Assembly: GCA_026416815.1 (NCBI GenBank)
Contig: JAOAEJ010000023.1
Location: 1 to 64,000 of the forward strand
DNA from: Clostridia bacterium
Lineage (GTDB): Bacteria; Bacillota; Clostridia; Acetivibrionales; DSM-2933
Reading direction: 5' to 3'
DNA length: 64,000 nucleotides
Made by a program: the position numbers and the translations under genes. Under the pieces are notes generated by a model, which was not told the origin of the DNA, ran no database searches, and saw only the letters and a program-made list of their open reading frames with translations. Below, piece by piece: positions 37,073 through 46,481 of the stretch. The stretch's first letter is position 1, and every line of letters begins with the position of its first letter.

Positions 37073-37102
37073 TTGACAATAAAATAACAAAGATGATATA
37101 AT
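37073..37102 (+). promoter_or_regulatory. Sigma-A promoter of rex
   Basis: Perfect TTGACA (37073-37078) and TATAAT (37097-37102) separated by 18 bp, 49 bp upstream of the rex ATG. I see no clear palindromic Rex operator overlapping it. Confidence 0.85.
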
Positions 37103-37151
37103 ACAGTAGCTGATGTATAAAAATACCATATTATTCTTAGAGGTGGAATTA

Positions 37152-37805
37152 ATGGATTTAGATAAAAAGGTTTCAATTGCAGTTGTCAGGCGGTTGCCAA
37201 GATACTACCGATACCTTGCAGATTTGTTGAAAATGGATATCACAAGAGTATCTTCCAAGGAACTAAGCGCAAGAATGGGGATTACAGCCTCACAGATTCG
37301 ACAGGATCTTAACTGCTTTGGAGGCTTTGGTCAGCAGGGGTATGGTTATAATGTCGAATCACTTTATAATGAGATAGGAAATATATTAGGATTAAATAAT
37401 AAATATCAGGCAATAATAATCGGCGCCGGTAATATGGGCCAAGCGCTGGCAAACTATACGAATTTTGAAAAAAGGGGATTTAAGCTCACTGCGATATTTG
37501 ATGTGGACCCCGAATTAATAGGTAAAAGTATAAATAATATAGGAATTAGAGATCTAGAAACAATTGATAGTTATATTAAGGATAATAAAGTTGATGTGGC
37601 TATGCTTTGCGTACCATACGAGCAAACCCCTATTATTGCCGATCGAGTAGCACGGTTGGGAGTAAAGGGATTATGGAACTTTTCTCCTATGGACCTGGAA
37701 CTGCCCTATGATGTAATAATTGAAAATGTACATCTAAGTGACAGCTTGATGGTGCTCGGTTATAAGATAAACCAAAAATTAAAGAATGGCAAAAATAAAA
37801 AATAA
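37152..37805 (+). CDS. rex: Redox-sensing repressor Rex
   Basis: A 217-residue regulator. The N-terminal winged helix (VVRRLPRYYRYL, SSKELSARMGITASQIRQDL) binds operators. The Rossmann domain (IIGAGNMGQALANY, then AIFDVDPELIGK) binds NADH/NAD+, and a C-terminal swap helix follows. Rex represses fermentative and reductive genes until NADH rises. ATG 37152 is chosen because AGGTGG lies 5 nt upstream and the protein then starts like known Rex; an upstream in-frame ATG at 37113 lies only 11 bp after the -10 box. Convergent with aroA across a bidirectional terminator. Confidence 0.96.
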   Translation: MDLDKKVSIAVVRRLPRYYRYLADLLKMDITRVSSKELSARMGITASQIRQDLNCFGGFGQQGYGYNVESLYNEIGNILGLNNKYQAIIIGAGNMGQALANYTNFEKRGFKLTAIFDVDPELIGKSINNIGIRDLETIDSYIKDNKVDVAMLCVPYEQTPIIADRVARLGVKGLWNFSPMDLELPYDVIIENVHLSDSLMVLGYKINQKLKNGKNKK

Positions 37806-37833
37806 GGAACAATAACCGTTCCTTATTTTTTTA
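37797..37833. terminator. Bidirectional terminator between rex and aroA
   Basis: AATAAGGAAC (37801-37810) pairs with GTTCCTTATT (37818-37827), with A-run and T-run on the two flanks. It can serve rex and the aro operon. Confidence 0.85.
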
Positions 37834-37855
37834 TTTTGACTTTATACTAGTTTAT

Positions 37856-39130
37856 TTAAAGGCTATTTAACACACTGAAGAAGTCAGGGTAAGCCACGTC
37901 TACTGCCTGGGTCTTTCTTACAGTAGTTTCTCCATCAGCTGCCAGACCCGCGATCGAAAGAGACATTGATATGGTATGATCGTTATAACCTTCTACAACA
38001 GTTCCTCTCAAAGGTTTACCACCTTCAATCACCATTCCGTCCTCAGTTTCACGAACGTTGGCACCCATTTTTGATAATTCTGCTACCAGAGCTTTAACCC
38101 TGTTGAGTTCCTTGATTCTAAAGCCTTTTAAGCCTTTGATTTCTGTGGTTCCCTTAGCTGTAGTTGCGGCAACAGCGATTATAGGTATCTCATCGATAAG
38201 GCGCGGTACAATGTCAGCATCAATTGTTGCCGGCAGTAAAGATGAAGAAGTAACTCTTATATCCGCCACTTTTTCATTGCTTATTATACGCTCATTCAAT
38301 ATCTCAATGTTTGCTCCCATAGATTTGTAAACATCCAGCATTCCCGCTCTTGTTGGGTTAATACCTACATTTTTTATAGTAACATCGGAATTTGGTACTA
38401 TAAGGGCTGCTGTTATAAAGTAGGCAGCCAGAGAAATATCTCCAGGAACCTCTACCGGTTGAGCATAAAGGTTTTCGATTTTATGGCTGGTTACTTTTAA
38501 ACCATTGATTTTTATATCCGCGCCGAAGTGGTTAAGCATTTGTTCCGAATGGTCTCTAGATTTCACTGCTTCGGTAACGGTTGTTTCACCATCAGCAAAT
38601 AGTCCTGCGATAAGAATAGGAGACTTTATGTAAGTATCCAGAATGGAAAGTTCAAATGCAGAACCTTTCAGCTTAGACGGTGTAATAGCAAGAGGGCACA
38701 AATTGCCATTGTCTCTGCCTTTTATAGCTGCACCCATCTGTACAAGGGGAGATACAATCTTGCCTATAGGCTTTTTAATAACATGCTCATCCCTGGTCAG
38801 AATGGAATTAAACGGTTGCCCTGCTAATACTCCAAGAAGAAGCCTGAAGGTGGTGCCCGGTCTTCCTGCATTAAGAGGGCCAGTTGGAGGCTTAAGTCCA
38901 TACAACCCCTTACCGTGTACTCTTACTCTGTTAGCGGGAAGTATTTCTATTCCTACCTGCATTTTTCTAAAGCATTCGATGGTACTTAGACAGTCATCAC
39001 TCATTGAAGAACCGCTAATCTCTGTAGTTCCTTTCGCAAGTGAAGCAAACATAATAGCCCTATGCGATATGGATTTATCCCCAGGAACTGAAATTTCACC
39101 CCTTAATGAGCTTCTCTGTTCAATTAACAC
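37856..39130 (-). CDS. aroA: EPSP synthase family protein with altered active site
   Basis: A 424-residue EPSP-synthase fold, last gene of an aroF-tyrA-aroA operon. Catalytic Lys (PGDKSISHR), Asp (RLIDEIP) and the KE-x-x-R motif (KELNR) are kept. Several residues that contact shikimate-3-phosphate or PEP in characterised enzymes differ: GNSGT reads GRPGT, TGD reads TRD, KRP reads KKP, the SAQ-x-KS motif reads DTY-x-KS, and NDHR reads NDHT (ggt on the plus strand at 37973). It probably still belongs to aromatic amino acid synthesis, but activity or inhibitor sensitivity may differ. GTG 39130 is chosen because GGGGGA lies 6-7 nt upstream; a TTG at 39160 is less likely. Confidence 0.85.
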   Translation of the reverse strand: MLIEQRSSLRGEISVPGDKSISHRAIMFASLAKGTTEISGSSMSDDCLSTIECFRKMQVGIEILPANRVRVHGKGLYGLKPPTGPLNAGRPGTTFRLLLGVLAGQPFNSILTRDEHVIKKPIGKIVSPLVQMGAAIKGRDNGNLCPLAITPSKLKGSAFELSILDTYIKSPILIAGLFADGETTVTEAVKSRDHSEQMLNHFGADIKINGLKVTSHKIENLYAQPVEVPGDISLAAYFITAALIVPNSDVTIKNVGINPTRAGMLDVYKSMGANIEILNERIISNEKVADIRVTSSSLLPATIDADIVPRLIDEIPIIAVAATTAKGTTEIKGLKGFRIKELNRVKALVAELSKMGANVRETEDGMVIEGGKPLRGTVVEGYNDHTISMSLSIAGLAADGETTVRKTQAVDVAYPDFFSVLNSL

Positions 39131-39163
39131 AATAAATTCCCCCAATCTTTTTGTGGACAATTG

Positions 39164-40261
39164 TTAGCGTTTATAAACCTTATAACCTTTGCCGGTAAGC
39201 AGTTCAAAAGCATTATTTACACTTTCGGAATCATGAAGGGTTATCCTTAGACAACCTTGTTCGTATTCCCTGCTGTTTGAAACATTTATATTTTTAATAT
39301 TTATTCCGCCAGCACCTAAAATTGTTGCAATTTCACCAATAATACCCGGCTTATCTACTACGTCGACCACTATCTCGTATAACGGACATATTAATCCCCT
39401 TTTACTTGTAGGAATCGAGTCACGGTAGTTTTTAGCGGTTTCAAAAAAACTATAAATATTTTTAATATCATTAGTCTGTATATATTCTTTGAAATTATTT
39501 ATAATTTCTACGTAGTTTTCTAAAATTCCTTCAATTTGTTGTTTATTACTAATAACAATATTTTCCCACATTTCAGGGCTGGATGATGCAATCCTTGTAA
39601 TATCCTTAAAACCCCCGGCAGCAAGCATTTGCATTTTAGCATCCGGTGTATCGGAACTTCTTACTAAATTAACGATTGAGGATGCGATTATGTGGGGTAC
39701 ATGACTTATACATCCTGTTATTCGGTCATGCTCGTAGGCATCCAGTGTAATGGGGATTGCGCCTATTTCCTTGACAAGCTCAGTCATTAGATCCATAGAG
39801 TACTGGTCCGACGTTTTGCTTGGGGATAATATATAGTAAGCATTTTCAAAAAGGTGAGCGAAGCTAGCCGTATAACCCGTTTTCTCCGCACCTGCCATAG
39901 GATGTCCTCCTATGAATAGAGGAGCATTAGGCATTTTGCTAATGTAATCTATTATTTCAGCCTTGGTACTGCCCACATCGGTTATTATACAGCCAGGCTT
40001 TGCTTTTTGTGCCACCAGCTCTAAAAGTTCGACTGCACGTCTTACAGGTGTACAAATAAAGATGATATCCGAGTCCCATATAGATTCATCAAGTTCAGTA
40101 AATCCACGGGATATACAGCCATCCTTCAAGGCCGCATCTATAGCCTCCTGGGTTCTGTTTACCGCAGTTATATCCCTTATATGGAGGCGCTCACCAAGTG
40201 CCCTTGCAAGAGAACCACCTATCAATCCCAATCCAATTATAGTAATTTTTTTATCTTGCAT
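39164..40261 (-). CDS. tyrA: Prephenate dehydrogenase with ACT domain
   Basis: A 365-residue enzyme of tyrosine synthesis that oxidises prephenate to 4-hydroxyphenylpyruvate with NAD. The N-terminal Rossmann motif is GLGLIGGSLARAL. The catalytic region has GGHPMAGAEKTGY and ISHVPHIIA with the expected histidines. The C-terminal ACT domain (about 290-365, VVDVVDKPGIIGEIATIL) suggests feedback control by an aromatic amino acid. ATG 40261 overlaps the end of aroF by 11 bp and has GGAAGAGAG upstream; the in-frame TTG at 40279 is an alternative. Translational coupling with aroF is likely. Confidence 0.93.
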   Translation of the reverse strand: MQDKKITIIGLGLIGGSLARALGERLHIRDITAVNRTQEAIDAALKDGCISRGFTELDESIWDSDIIFICTPVRRAVELLELVAQKAKPGCIITDVGSTKAEIIDYISKMPNAPLFIGGHPMAGAEKTGYTASFAHLFENAYYILSPSKTSDQYSMDLMTELVKEIGAIPITLDAYEHDRITGCISHVPHIIASSIVNLVRSSDTPDAKMQMLAAGGFKDITRIASSSPEMWENIVISNKQQIEGILENYVEIINNFKEYIQTNDIKNIYSFFETAKNYRDSIPTSKRGLICPLYEIVVDVVDKPGIIGEIATILGAGGINIKNINVSNSREYEQGCLRITLHDSESVNNAFELLTGKGYKVYKR

Positions 40262-41276
40262 ACCTAAACTCTCTTCCAAGGATATCTGCCATCTTACTTA
40301 TATCGCTGCATAAGTTATCAAAGCTTTCAGGAGTCAACTGTTGGGCTGCATCGGATAATGCACACCTAGGATTGGGGTGGACTTCTATTATAAGGCCGTC
40401 AGCGCCTGCGGCAATAGCAGCTTTAGATAGCGACGATATATACTGGGTTTTTCCGGCAGCATGGCTTGGATCCACTATTATAGGAAGGTGGCTGTTGTTC
40501 TTCACTACAGGGACTGCACTAAGATCAAGGGTGTTCCTTGTAGCGGTTTCAAATGTCCTTATGCCTCTTTCACACAAGACAACATCATAATTACCTTCAC
40601 TCATTATATATTCAGCAGCATTGAGCCATTCATCTATGGTAGTTGAAGGACCACGTTTCAGTAAAGCAGGCTTTTTCGAACGGCCAATTTCCCTGAGAAG
40701 CTGGAAGTTTTGTACATTACGTGCTCCAATCTGGAACATGTCTACATATCTATCGGCTATTTCAACAGCTTTTTCGCTGGTAACCTCGGTGATTAAAAGT
40801 AATCCTGTGGCTTCCTGAGCTTCTTTAAGCAGCTTCAACCCTTCTTCCTCTAGGCCTTGAAAAGCATAAGGAGATGTTCTGGGTTTGAAAGCTCCACCTC
40901 GCAGAAACTGTGCACCGGATTTTTTAACCGCCGCTGCAGCCTCCAGAATTTGCTCACGGCTTTCAACTGCACAAGGACCGGCCATCATAACTAGTTCCTT
41001 GCCACCTATCTTTACACCTTTTACATCAACAACGCTCGGTTCGGGCTTAAAAGTCTTACCTGCCAACTTGTAAGATTCTACAATAGGTACAAGCTTTTCA
41101 ACTCCGGGCATAAGTTCAAGAGGTACATCATTTAATACCCTTTTATCTCCTATAACACCTATAATTGTCCTTTCAGTTCCCTTGGAAATGTGTATGCCCA
41201 AGCCTAACGATTCCAGAACTTTTGATACTTCATGGATATCACTTTCGTGAGTACCAGGTTTCATTACAATAATCAT
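40251..41276 (-). CDS. aroF: DAHP synthase (type I beta, N-terminal ferredoxin-like domain)
   Basis: A 341-residue enzyme that condenses PEP and erythrose 4-phosphate, the first step of the shikimate pathway. A regulatory ferredoxin-like domain occupies residues 1-70 (MIIVMKPGTHESDI). The TIM barrel shows MAGPCAVES, RGGAFKPRTSPY, IGARNVQN, LLKRG and DPSHAAGK, with the metal-binding Cys, His, Glu and Asp residues expected of KDO8P-like DAHP synthases. First gene of the operon, with AAGGAAGG before the ATG. No chorismate mutase domain is fused. Confidence 0.95.
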   Translation of the reverse strand: MIIVMKPGTHESDIHEVSKVLESLGLGIHISKGTERTIIGVIGDKRVLNDVPLELMPGVEKLVPIVESYKLAGKTFKPEPSVVDVKGVKIGGKELVMMAGPCAVESREQILEAAAAVKKSGAQFLRGGAFKPRTSPYAFQGLEEEGLKLLKEAQEATGLLLITEVTSEKAVEIADRYVDMFQIGARNVQNFQLLREIGRSKKPALLKRGPSTTIDEWLNAAEYIMSEGNYDVVLCERGIRTFETATRNTLDLSAVPVVKNNSHLPIIVDPSHAAGKTQYISSLSKAAIAAGADGLIIEVHPNPRCALSDAAQQLTPESFDNLCSDISKMADILGREFRYAR

Positions 41277-41948
41277 AATAAATCCTTCCTTTCTACAATT
41301 TTTACCCTACTTGCCTACCTACAATTATTGTTTACCATTCTACCGTATTACTACCGAAAAATATTTTAATAAACTTCTTCGGTATAAACTGAAATTTGTC
41401 TTATATACATATTTATAAGTTGCCTAAATATAGTATAAGACGATACTACTGGTTACTTAAAATTTACAATGCCATAGTTGAAATGTCAAGAAAAATAGGT
41501 TGCACTTTAAGGAATGCACAATGCATTTAACTGCAGGGCTTCTTCAAATGCCCAAATTTTCTTGGAAATGAATTCTTACTTACTTTCATGAGTATAATAT
41601 TACTCCAAAGGTATTTTTTGAAACAATAAATTTTACTTAAAATTGCTTCAAAAAGAGGAAAAATATAAAGAAAATCGAATTATATAGTAATATGGTAATA
41701 ATTTATAACTATATTACTATGCATATCAATAATAGCCTAACTATATGCTGAATTGTATCACGCCCTTCGTTGCAGAACCTGATTTTAGACTAATACTACT
41801 TTGTTATTTTGGAACCTATACTAAAGAAATAATAAACTAAAGCTTTAATTATCTCTCAGGTATGGTAATAGAAATTTAGAGCCTATTACATATAGGCTTA
41901 GAGGGATTCGGAGTAGTACCAATAGCAATAAATTAAGGGGGAATTTGT
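41277..41948. other. Divergent intergenic region, aroF / EF-G-2
   Basis: This 670-bp AT-rich gap must hold promoters for both divergent units. On the aroF side, ACCGAAGAA and TTTTTCGGT (about 41355-41385) can form a leader hairpin. I looked for the T-box consensus AGGGTGGNACCGCG and did not see it. On the EF-G side a 7-bp stem AGCCTAT/ATAGGCT lies at 41880-41898, and AAGGGGG precedes the ATG. No gene is visible. Confidence 0.5.
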
Positions 41949-44033
41949 ATGAAGGATTATACCGTAGGAAAAATACGGAACATATGCTTGCTGGCTCATG
42001 GTGGAGCAGGTAAAACTACCCTTGCAGAGGCGATGTTGTTCAATACCGGTGTACTAGATAGGTTTGGCAAGATAGTGGATGGTACAACAACGATGGACTA
42101 TGACCCTGAAGAGATTAAAAGAAAAATCTCTATTAGTACAGCAGTTGCAGCCTGTGAGTGGAAGGAACACAAGATAAATATAATCGATACCCCTGGATAT
42201 TTTGATTTTGTAGGTGAAGTCAAACAAGGCATTAGAGTAGCTGATGGAGCTTTGATACTGGTTCCTGCCAAAGGTGGGGTTGCCGTTGGTACTGAAAAAT
42301 CCTGGGCCTACACCAAAGAACAAAAAATACCCAAAATGTTTTTTGTAAGTAAAATGGATGAAGAGAATGCTAACTTTTTTGCAGTGTTGGATCAGCTTAT
42401 AGAAACCTTTGGTAAGGGTGTAGTGGCTTTTGAGATACCTATTATCGAGAAGGATAAGTTTATAGGCTTTGTTGATGTTATAGATTTACAAGCAAAGAAG
42501 ATTGAAAAGGATAAGCTTGTTGATATACCTATTCCTGCTGATTTAATGGATAGGATTTCTGCTATAAGAGATTCATTAAATGAGGTTATAGCTGAGACAG
42601 ACGAACAACTTATGGAGAAGTATTTTGCAGGAGAGGAGTTTAGCCATGATGAATTTCATAACGGGATGCGCGTTGGCATTGCCGATGGTTCGATAGTTCC
42701 GGTGTTTTGTGGCTCTGCAATGAATAATGCGGGGGTACAATCTCTTATGGATGCAATTGTTGAGTATATGCCGTCACCGGAAGATAAACCTGTCATAAAA
42801 GGCAAAAAAACTGCAACCGGGGATGATGTTGAACTCAAATCCTCCTCAGAAGCGTCTCTTTCAGCCCTCGTATTTAAAACAATTGCCGACCCTTTTGTAG
42901 GCAAGATTTCAATGTTTAGAGTCTACTCAGGTACAATTAAATCCGATACCGCTGTATTTAATTCTAGCACCGAAAAGATTGAAAAAGTAGCTCAGTTATA
43001 TTTGATGAAGGGTAAGAAACAAATACCTGTGGATAAGCTGATTGCGGGAGATATTGGAGCAGTAGCCAAGCTGCAGAATACCAACACAAATGATACCTTA
43101 TGTGACCAAAGCAATCCAATATCGCTTGATAAAATTGAGTTTCCTGAACCTGCCATATCTTTGGCGGTTGAGCCTAAGGCAAAAGGTGATGAAGAAAAGA
43201 TTAGCTCAGGCCTGCACAGGCTCCAGGACGAAGATCCTACTTTCAAAGTAGCTATAAACCCCGAAACACATCAAACACTAATTTCGGGGGTAGGGGAGCA
43301 GCACCTGGATGTTATCGTAAGTAAGCTTAAGTCCAAATTTGGTGTTTCGGTAAATCTTTCAATACCCAGGGTACCGTATAGGGAGGCTATAAAGAAGAAG
43401 GTAAAGGTGGAAGGAAAGCATAAGAAACAGTCGGGCGGGCATGGGCAGTATGGTCACGTATGGATAGAATTCGAGCCGGGTGATAAGGAAGCTCTTACAT
43501 TTGAAGAAAATATATTTGGAGGGGCAGTCCCCAGACAATACTTTCCGGCGGTTGAAAAGGGTTTGTTAGAAAGTATACAGAAGGGGGTATTAGCCGGGTA
43601 TCCTGTAGTTAACCTTAAGGCTACGCTGGTAGACGGATCTTATCATGATGTTGATTCCTCCGAAATGGCCTTTAAGATCGCGGCACATTTAGCATTCAAG
43701 AAGGGGATGGCCCAAGCGTCACCAGTGCTGCTTGAGCCTATAGCTCATGTAGAGGTATATGTGCCTGAACACTATATGGGAGATATAATTGGCGATTTAA
43801 ATAAGAGGAGAGGTAGGATACTTGGTATGAACCCGGAGGAGGATGGTCTGCAGCAGATAGTTGCAGAGGTACCACAGGCTGAAATGTTTAAATATGCTAC
43901 GGATTTAAGATCTATGACCCATGGAAGAGGATCTTTTAAACTTTGGTTTGAAAGATATGAGGAAGCACCTCCGGTAGTTAGCCAAAAAGTCATAGAGGAA
44001 GCAAAGAAAACAATGGCTGAAGAAAATGAATAG
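41949..44033 (+). CDS. Elongation factor G paralogue (EF-G-2 type)
   Basis: A 694-residue translational GTPase with the full EF-G domain set. G1 reads AHGGAGKTT rather than AHIDAGKTT, G3 reads DTPGYFDF rather than DTPGHVDF, and G4 reads SKMD rather than NKMD. Domain IV contains HGQYGHVWIEFEP. These differences place it in the EF-G-2/FusA2 subfamily, not the main elongation factor. The catalytic His of G3 is Tyr, so GTP hydrolysis is probably slow or differently triggered. The role of this subfamily is poorly defined; ribosome-associated or stress functions have been proposed. It is monocistronic, not in a str operon. Confidence 0.92.
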   Translation: MKDYTVGKIRNICLLAHGGAGKTTLAEAMLFNTGVLDRFGKIVDGTTTMDYDPEEIKRKISISTAVAACEWKEHKINIIDTPGYFDFVGEVKQGIRVADGALILVPAKGGVAVGTEKSWAYTKEQKIPKMFFVSKMDEENANFFAVLDQLIETFGKGVVAFEIPIIEKDKFIGFVDVIDLQAKKIEKDKLVDIPIPADLMDRISAIRDSLNEVIAETDEQLMEKYFAGEEFSHDEFHNGMRVGIADGSIVPVFCGSAMNNAGVQSLMDAIVEYMPSPEDKPVIKGKKTATGDDVELKSSSEASLSALVFKTIADPFVGKISMFRVYSGTIKSDTAVFNSSTEKIEKVAQLYLMKGKKQIPVDKLIAGDIGAVAKLQNTNTNDTLCDQSNPISLDKIEFPEPAISLAVEPKAKGDEEKISSGLHRLQDEDPTFKVAINPETHQTLISGVGEQHLDVIVSKLKSKFGVSVNLSIPRVPYREAIKKKVKVEGKHKKQSGGHGQYGHVWIEFEPGDKEALTFEENIFGGAVPRQYFPAVEKGLLESIQKGVLAGYPVVNLKATLVDGSYHDVDSSEMAFKIAAHLAFKKGMAQASPVLLEPIAHVEVYVPEHYMGDIIGDLNKRRGRILGMNPEEDGLQQIVAEVPQAEMFKYATDLRSMTHGRGSFKLWFERYEEAPPVVSQKVIEEAKKTMAEENE

Positions 44034-44046
44034 TAGTAAACACTAT

Positions 44047-44087
44047 AAAAGCCAATAATCCTGGCAGCCAGGGCTATTGGCTTTTGT
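44047..44087 (+). terminator. Terminator after EF-G-2
   Basis: AAAAGCCAATA (44047-44057) pairs with TATTGGCTTTT (44075-44085) around an inner CCTGGC/GCCAGG stem. Confidence 0.85.
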
Positions 44088-44169
44088 ATTTGGAGATACA
44101 CAAGTAGTGAATGGTATTCTGTATCAATATATATATGCTAAAGAAAGAGTATGGGTACTATAATTACTT

Positions 44170-44430
44170 TTAAAAATGACTTTTGTAATACTAAATAATG
44201 ACTTTTTTCACTGACATTTAACCTGTCGTAACACTATAATAATTATAGAACAAAGCCAATATACATTATAGCAGTTTGGCTTAAATAATCTTCTCATAAA
44301 CTATATATAGTACTAAGTACATATATTTGTAAAAAAGTGACTTAAAGTTTCAAAAAAAGTGACTTAAGGTTTCTAAAACGTGACTAAAGTATATGAGATT
44401 ATGACTATCGGTAGCTTCGCATATGACTAA
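44170..44430 (+). repeat. Helically phased TGACT repeats
   Basis: TGACT occurs at 44177, 44199, 44338, 44360, 44381, 44402 and 44424. Spacing is 22 bp in the first pair and 22, 21, 21, 22 bp in the group of five, that is, two DNA helical turns each time. The best copies read AAAAAAGTGACTTAAAGTTT and AAAAAAAGTGACTTAAGGTT. The array lies in an otherwise gene-free 820-bp gap (44086-44905), about 480 bp upstream of a small HTH gene. It looks like a binding array for a DNA-binding protein; similar spacing is seen in iterons. Confidence 0.7.
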
Positions 44431-44905
44431 AAGATGTGTATCATTATATTAATAAGAAATTTTTCAAAGAAACAGGCTTATACTAGGATATAAGATAGGT
44501 GATTTCTAAACAATTTTATAGCTTAGGGTACTAAAAATTATAGTCCTTGTACAGTTTATTATATTTGATATATTAGATATTAATGGAGGCAAAGGTTTAG
44601 CAAAATGCCATACAATAGTAGATAGAGACGTATGGTAAATCAACAGAATTCCTATACCAAAGAAAAAACACCGTATATCCGAAAAATGCCTACTTTAATG
44701 GATAAATGTAAAAAGTTAATATATATATAAGCGAGGTTCATTGGTTTTAAATCATAAATTATCGGCAACGTATTATAAACTGGCAGGGATAAAAGTTGAA
44801 TATGAGACTTACTATCAGATTAAGCAGCTTATACTGTTTTAAATAAGTAAAATTACATATAGAGGACTTGGGAAAGCACATTAATTTAAAGGGGAGGACG
44901 CAAAA

Positions 44906-45115
44906 ATGAAGATTAACAGAGATAACTTAATCAAATTAATGAACTACTATTGTGCCGGTAATTGCACAAGATTTGCCAGGGAGCTAGGAGTTGACACCTC
45001 GCACTTACACCGTTATCTTAATACAGGAATTGGGGGTGGGACAAAGATAGTAGGAGCGGTAATAAAGTTTTGTAAAATTAACGGGCTCAACTTTGAAGAG
45101 TACGTTGAATTATAA
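44906..45115 (+). CDS. Small helix-turn-helix protein
   Basis: A 69-residue protein with one HTH-like stretch (residues about 20-42, CTRFARELGVDTSHLHRYLNTG) of Cro/C1 type and a short C-terminal helix. An excellent RBS (GGGGAGG, 9 nt before ATG) and a terminator downstream support a real gene. It is probably a transcriptional regulator or the DNA-binding core of one. The phased TGACT repeats upstream are candidate binding sites, but nothing in the sequence proves the link. Confidence 0.8.
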   Translation: MKINRDNLIKLMNYYCAGNCTRFARELGVDTSHLHRYLNTGIGGGTKIVGAVIKFCKINGLNFEEYVEL

Positions 45116-45192
45116 TTAGTGATTTAGAGGAGTATAGTTTGACTCAAAATATAGATAAATAATGCAGAAATTGTATATGGTTTTAGGGGAGG

Positions 45193-45228
45193 AGAGATAG
45201 TTTCATATATGTTGGAACTGTCTCTTTT
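45193..45228 (+). terminator. Terminator after small HTH gene
   Basis: AGAGATAGTTTC (45193-45204) pairs with GGAACTGTCTCT (45214-45225), including two T-G wobbles, then runs into TTT. Confidence 0.75.
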
Positions 45229-45393
45229 CAGTTTATAGGCAGTTCAATAAACTATCTATACTTAGGAATTTCAGAGAATAAATTAGTAAAGTAAAGCTAT
45301 AATTGAGGAATTATTTAGATTTGCAGGACTAATATGGAACCAACTTCTATAAATATCCGTCTTAAGCATATAACATATAGAGGGGGAATGGAA

Positions 45394-46422
45394 ATGAAGA
45401 AAAAGAGTATAGTCTTGATGATGGCTGTAATTTTGGCAATTTCACTCTTGGTTGGCTGTGGGGGAGCAACGGAAAAAGCGGATAGCTATACTGCAAATCA
45501 ACAAATAGCTGAAGTTAGCGATGGTGCAGGTGTACAGTACGATAAGGCGAATCAGGGTAGTACGAGTGAGGCTAAAGACTACGGGGCGGTAGTTACCACA
45601 ACATCTAAGGATGAGGTGAAGGGAAACGCTATAGCTGGGGGAAATACTACAATCCAAACAACATCAAATGCAATTCTTTCACAGAGAAAAATGATACGGA
45701 ATGCGAATGTTACTGTTGAGGTGGATGATTTTGATATTGCTTATGGTAAAATCAAGTCCATCATTTCAAACATAGGTATAGTACAGGAATCAAATATTAA
45801 AAAAGAAAAAATATTTGTAGACTCAAAAGAAAAGCTTATAACAAAAGGTGTTATAGTTTTAAGGGTAGATAAAGATAAATTTGACAGTGTTATAGCTGGT
45901 TTAGGCGGTCTGGGGCTATTGATTGACGAAAGTATAAAGACCGATGATGTTACAGATAAGTTTTTTGATACCGAATCAAGACTTAGGCTGCTTAAGTTTG
46001 AGGAAAACAGGCTGGAGCAATATCTTAATAAATTAAATGACCCTGATGTTATATTTAAAACGGAAAGCAGGCTAACCGATATAAGGCACGAAATAGAGGC
46101 TCTGACCGGAAATCTTAAAAAGATGAATGACCTGGTGGAGTTATCCACTATAACAGTAAATTTGGTTGAAAAAAGCGCTGCTACAAGTATTGAGCCTGCT
46201 AAGGAAAAGAGCTACTGGGAAAGGCTGTTTGGTGGTTTTGTAGATAGCTTTAAAGGTGTACTCAATTTCTGTGGCGAACTTATTATATTACTCGCTCAAG
46301 CATTGCCGGTGCTGGCTTTGCTGGTGATATTATCAGGTGCTGCTTTATTGGTATATAGAAAATTTTTCAAAAAAGCTTTGAACAATATAAATAAGAATAA
46401 CGACAAGGATACGGGTTTATAA
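45394..46422 (+). CDS. DUF4349-type membrane lipoprotein
   Basis: A 342-residue exported protein. Start ATG 45394 is chosen because AGGGGG lies 7 nt upstream and it gives a clean lipoprotein signal: KKK, hydrophobic core, lipobox LLVGC at about 17-21. The middle (about 95-265) matches the DUF4349 pattern as I recall it: a beta-rich part (MIRNANVTVEVDDFD), a helical coiled coil (RLRLLKFEENRLEQYL, SRLTDIRHEIEAL), then LVELSTITVNL. A C-terminal membrane helix (about 305-330) ends in a basic tail. The function of the family is unknown. The low-complexity stretch after the lipobox is a linker. Confidence 0.85.
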   Translation: MKKKSIVLMMAVILAISLLVGCGGATEKADSYTANQQIAEVSDGAGVQYDKANQGSTSEAKDYGAVVTTTSKDEVKGNAIAGGNTTIQTTSNAILSQRKMIRNANVTVEVDDFDIAYGKIKSIISNIGIVQESNIKKEKIFVDSKEKLITKGVIVLRVDKDKFDSVIAGLGGLGLLIDESIKTDDVTDKFFDTESRLRLLKFEENRLEQYLNKLNDPDVIFKTESRLTDIRHEIEALTGNLKKMNDLVELSTITVNLVEKSAATSIEPAKEKSYWERLFGGFVDSFKGVLNFCGELIILLAQALPVLALLVILSGAALLVYRKFFKKALNNINKNNDKDTGL

Positions 46423-46481
46423 GAAATAAACGAAGAGTAAAGCAATTGCTAAGTAAGAAAGGCTGCTGAAAGGTGATTTTG

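Noticed and set aside
41277-41400. T-box leader for the aro operon
   Set aside because: The T-box sequence and specifier hairpin were sought on the minus strand and not found; only a simple hairpin is present.
44632-44730. 32-codon frame (MVNQQNSYTKEK...) upstream of the small HTH gene
   Set aside because: No convincing RBS, promoter or terminator; composition typical of AT-rich intergenic DNA.
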